Below are positions 6,247 through 6,455 of a stretch of DNA of 6,455 nt, piece after piece. The DNA is from Limnohabitans sp. (GTDB taxonomy: Bacteria; Pseudomonadota; Gammaproteobacteria; Burkholderiales; Burkholderiaceae_C), in assembly GCA_021731425.1 (NCBI GenBank), contig JAKFXJ010000207.1, positions 1 to 6,455 of the forward strand, in the 5' to 3' direction. Below the pieces are notes generated by a model. It did no database searches, had not been told where the DNA came from, and worked only from the letters and a program-made list of their open reading frames with translations. The first letter of the stretch is position 1. Each line of letters opens with the position of its first letter. A program made the position numbers and the translations under genes.

Positions 6247-6290
6247 AGGATAGCATTGATTCGAAGGGCTCTTGACACCGGCTGAATCAA
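6247..6290 (-). promoter_or_regulatory. Extended -10 promoter candidate with overlapping inverted repeat
   Basis: On the minus strand TGCTATCCT (6255-6247) resembles an extended -10 (TGnTATnnT). With a 17-nt spacer the -35 would be TCAAGA (6275-6270), a poor match. A perfect 7-bp inverted repeat, TTGATTC (6256-6262) and GAATCAA (6284-6290), brackets the spacer and -35 and could be an operator. The leader to the ATG at 6109 would be about 130 nt. All of this is pattern matching with modest support. Confidence 0.2.
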
Positions 6291-6455
6291 CGCAAGCCTG
6301 CCAAACCCCGCCAACTGTGGCCCCAAGAGACCACCCAACTTCTCTCTTTAGCAACCATCGAAGTCCAACCCAAAGACCCAGGCAAACCGAAGGGCAGATG
6401 ACTTGGAAGCTTCTGAACAAGATTTCAAATTTATTTTTTAAAATAATTAGTATTT

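Larger units (their letters stand above)
6110..6455. other. Upstream intergenic region without a convincing gene
   Basis: About 346 nt from the first CNB gene to the window end. I see no tRNA, rRNA fragment, insertion-sequence end, repeat array or credible coding sequence. It contains the two weak promoter candidates listed separately. The last 35 nt (6421-6455) are 32/35 A/T, in sharp contrast to the GC-rich coding sequence, and look like a non-coding promoter or terminator zone of a neighbour outside the window. Confidence 0.5.

Noticed and set aside
6272..6300. Perfect TTGACA on the plus strand at 6272-6277
   Set aside because: No -10 element at 16-18 nt (the region reads AGCCTG) and no plus-strand gene downstream in the window.
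6106..6420. 104-codon minus-strand frame upstream of the first CNB gene, ending with an ATGA overlap
   Set aside because: It needs a TTG start without a ribosome-binding site, has mixed unlike-protein composition and no recognised motif. The ATGA overlap is suggestive but can be chance; conservation would be needed to accept it.

Overview
The window looks like chromosomal DNA from a motile betaproteobacterium. The style of FlgK, FlgL and FliD and the moderately high GC coding sequence suggest Burkholderiales, probably near Comamonadaceae. That placement is an inference from protein style, not from a marker gene.

Left part (1-4360, plus strand): three axial flagellar genes in a row. They are flgK (HAP1, 5' end cut off by the window edge), flgL (HAP3, 11 nt downstream) and fliD (HAP2, filament cap, after a 79-nt gap). 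Together they encode the hook-filament junction and the filament cap, all exported through the flagellar type III apparatus. None of the 1,417 visible residues is cysteine, which fits exported axial proteins. The flgL-fliD gap holds a small hairpin and a sigma-28-like promoter candidate.

Middle (4361-4396): a 36-nt convergent gap with an 8-bp perfect inverted repeat, a plausible shared transcription end.

Right part (6109-4397, minus strand): a compact three-gene unit, in transcription order. First comes a 166-aa protein with a cyclic-nucleotide-binding (CNB) fold whose phosphate-cassette Glu and Arg are replaced. It overlaps by 4 nt (ATGA) a 116-aa stand-alone CNB protein with an intact PKA/CRP-type cassette. 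One nucleotide later comes a 287-aa protein with the hallmarks of a class I (mammalian-type) cyclic nucleotide phosphodiesterase: YHNxxH, HDxxHPGxxN, an ILATEPS block and a downstream metal-ligand Asp. The operon seems to encode a cAMP/cGMP sensing and hydrolysis module without any DNA-binding or kinase output domain. It lies next to flagellar genes and has a weak sigma-28-like candidate in front of it. This is the most interesting part of the window.

Right edge (6110-6455): about 346 nt without a convincing gene. It holds weak promoter candidates, one 7-bp inverted repeat and a 35-nt terminal stretch that is 32/35 A/T.
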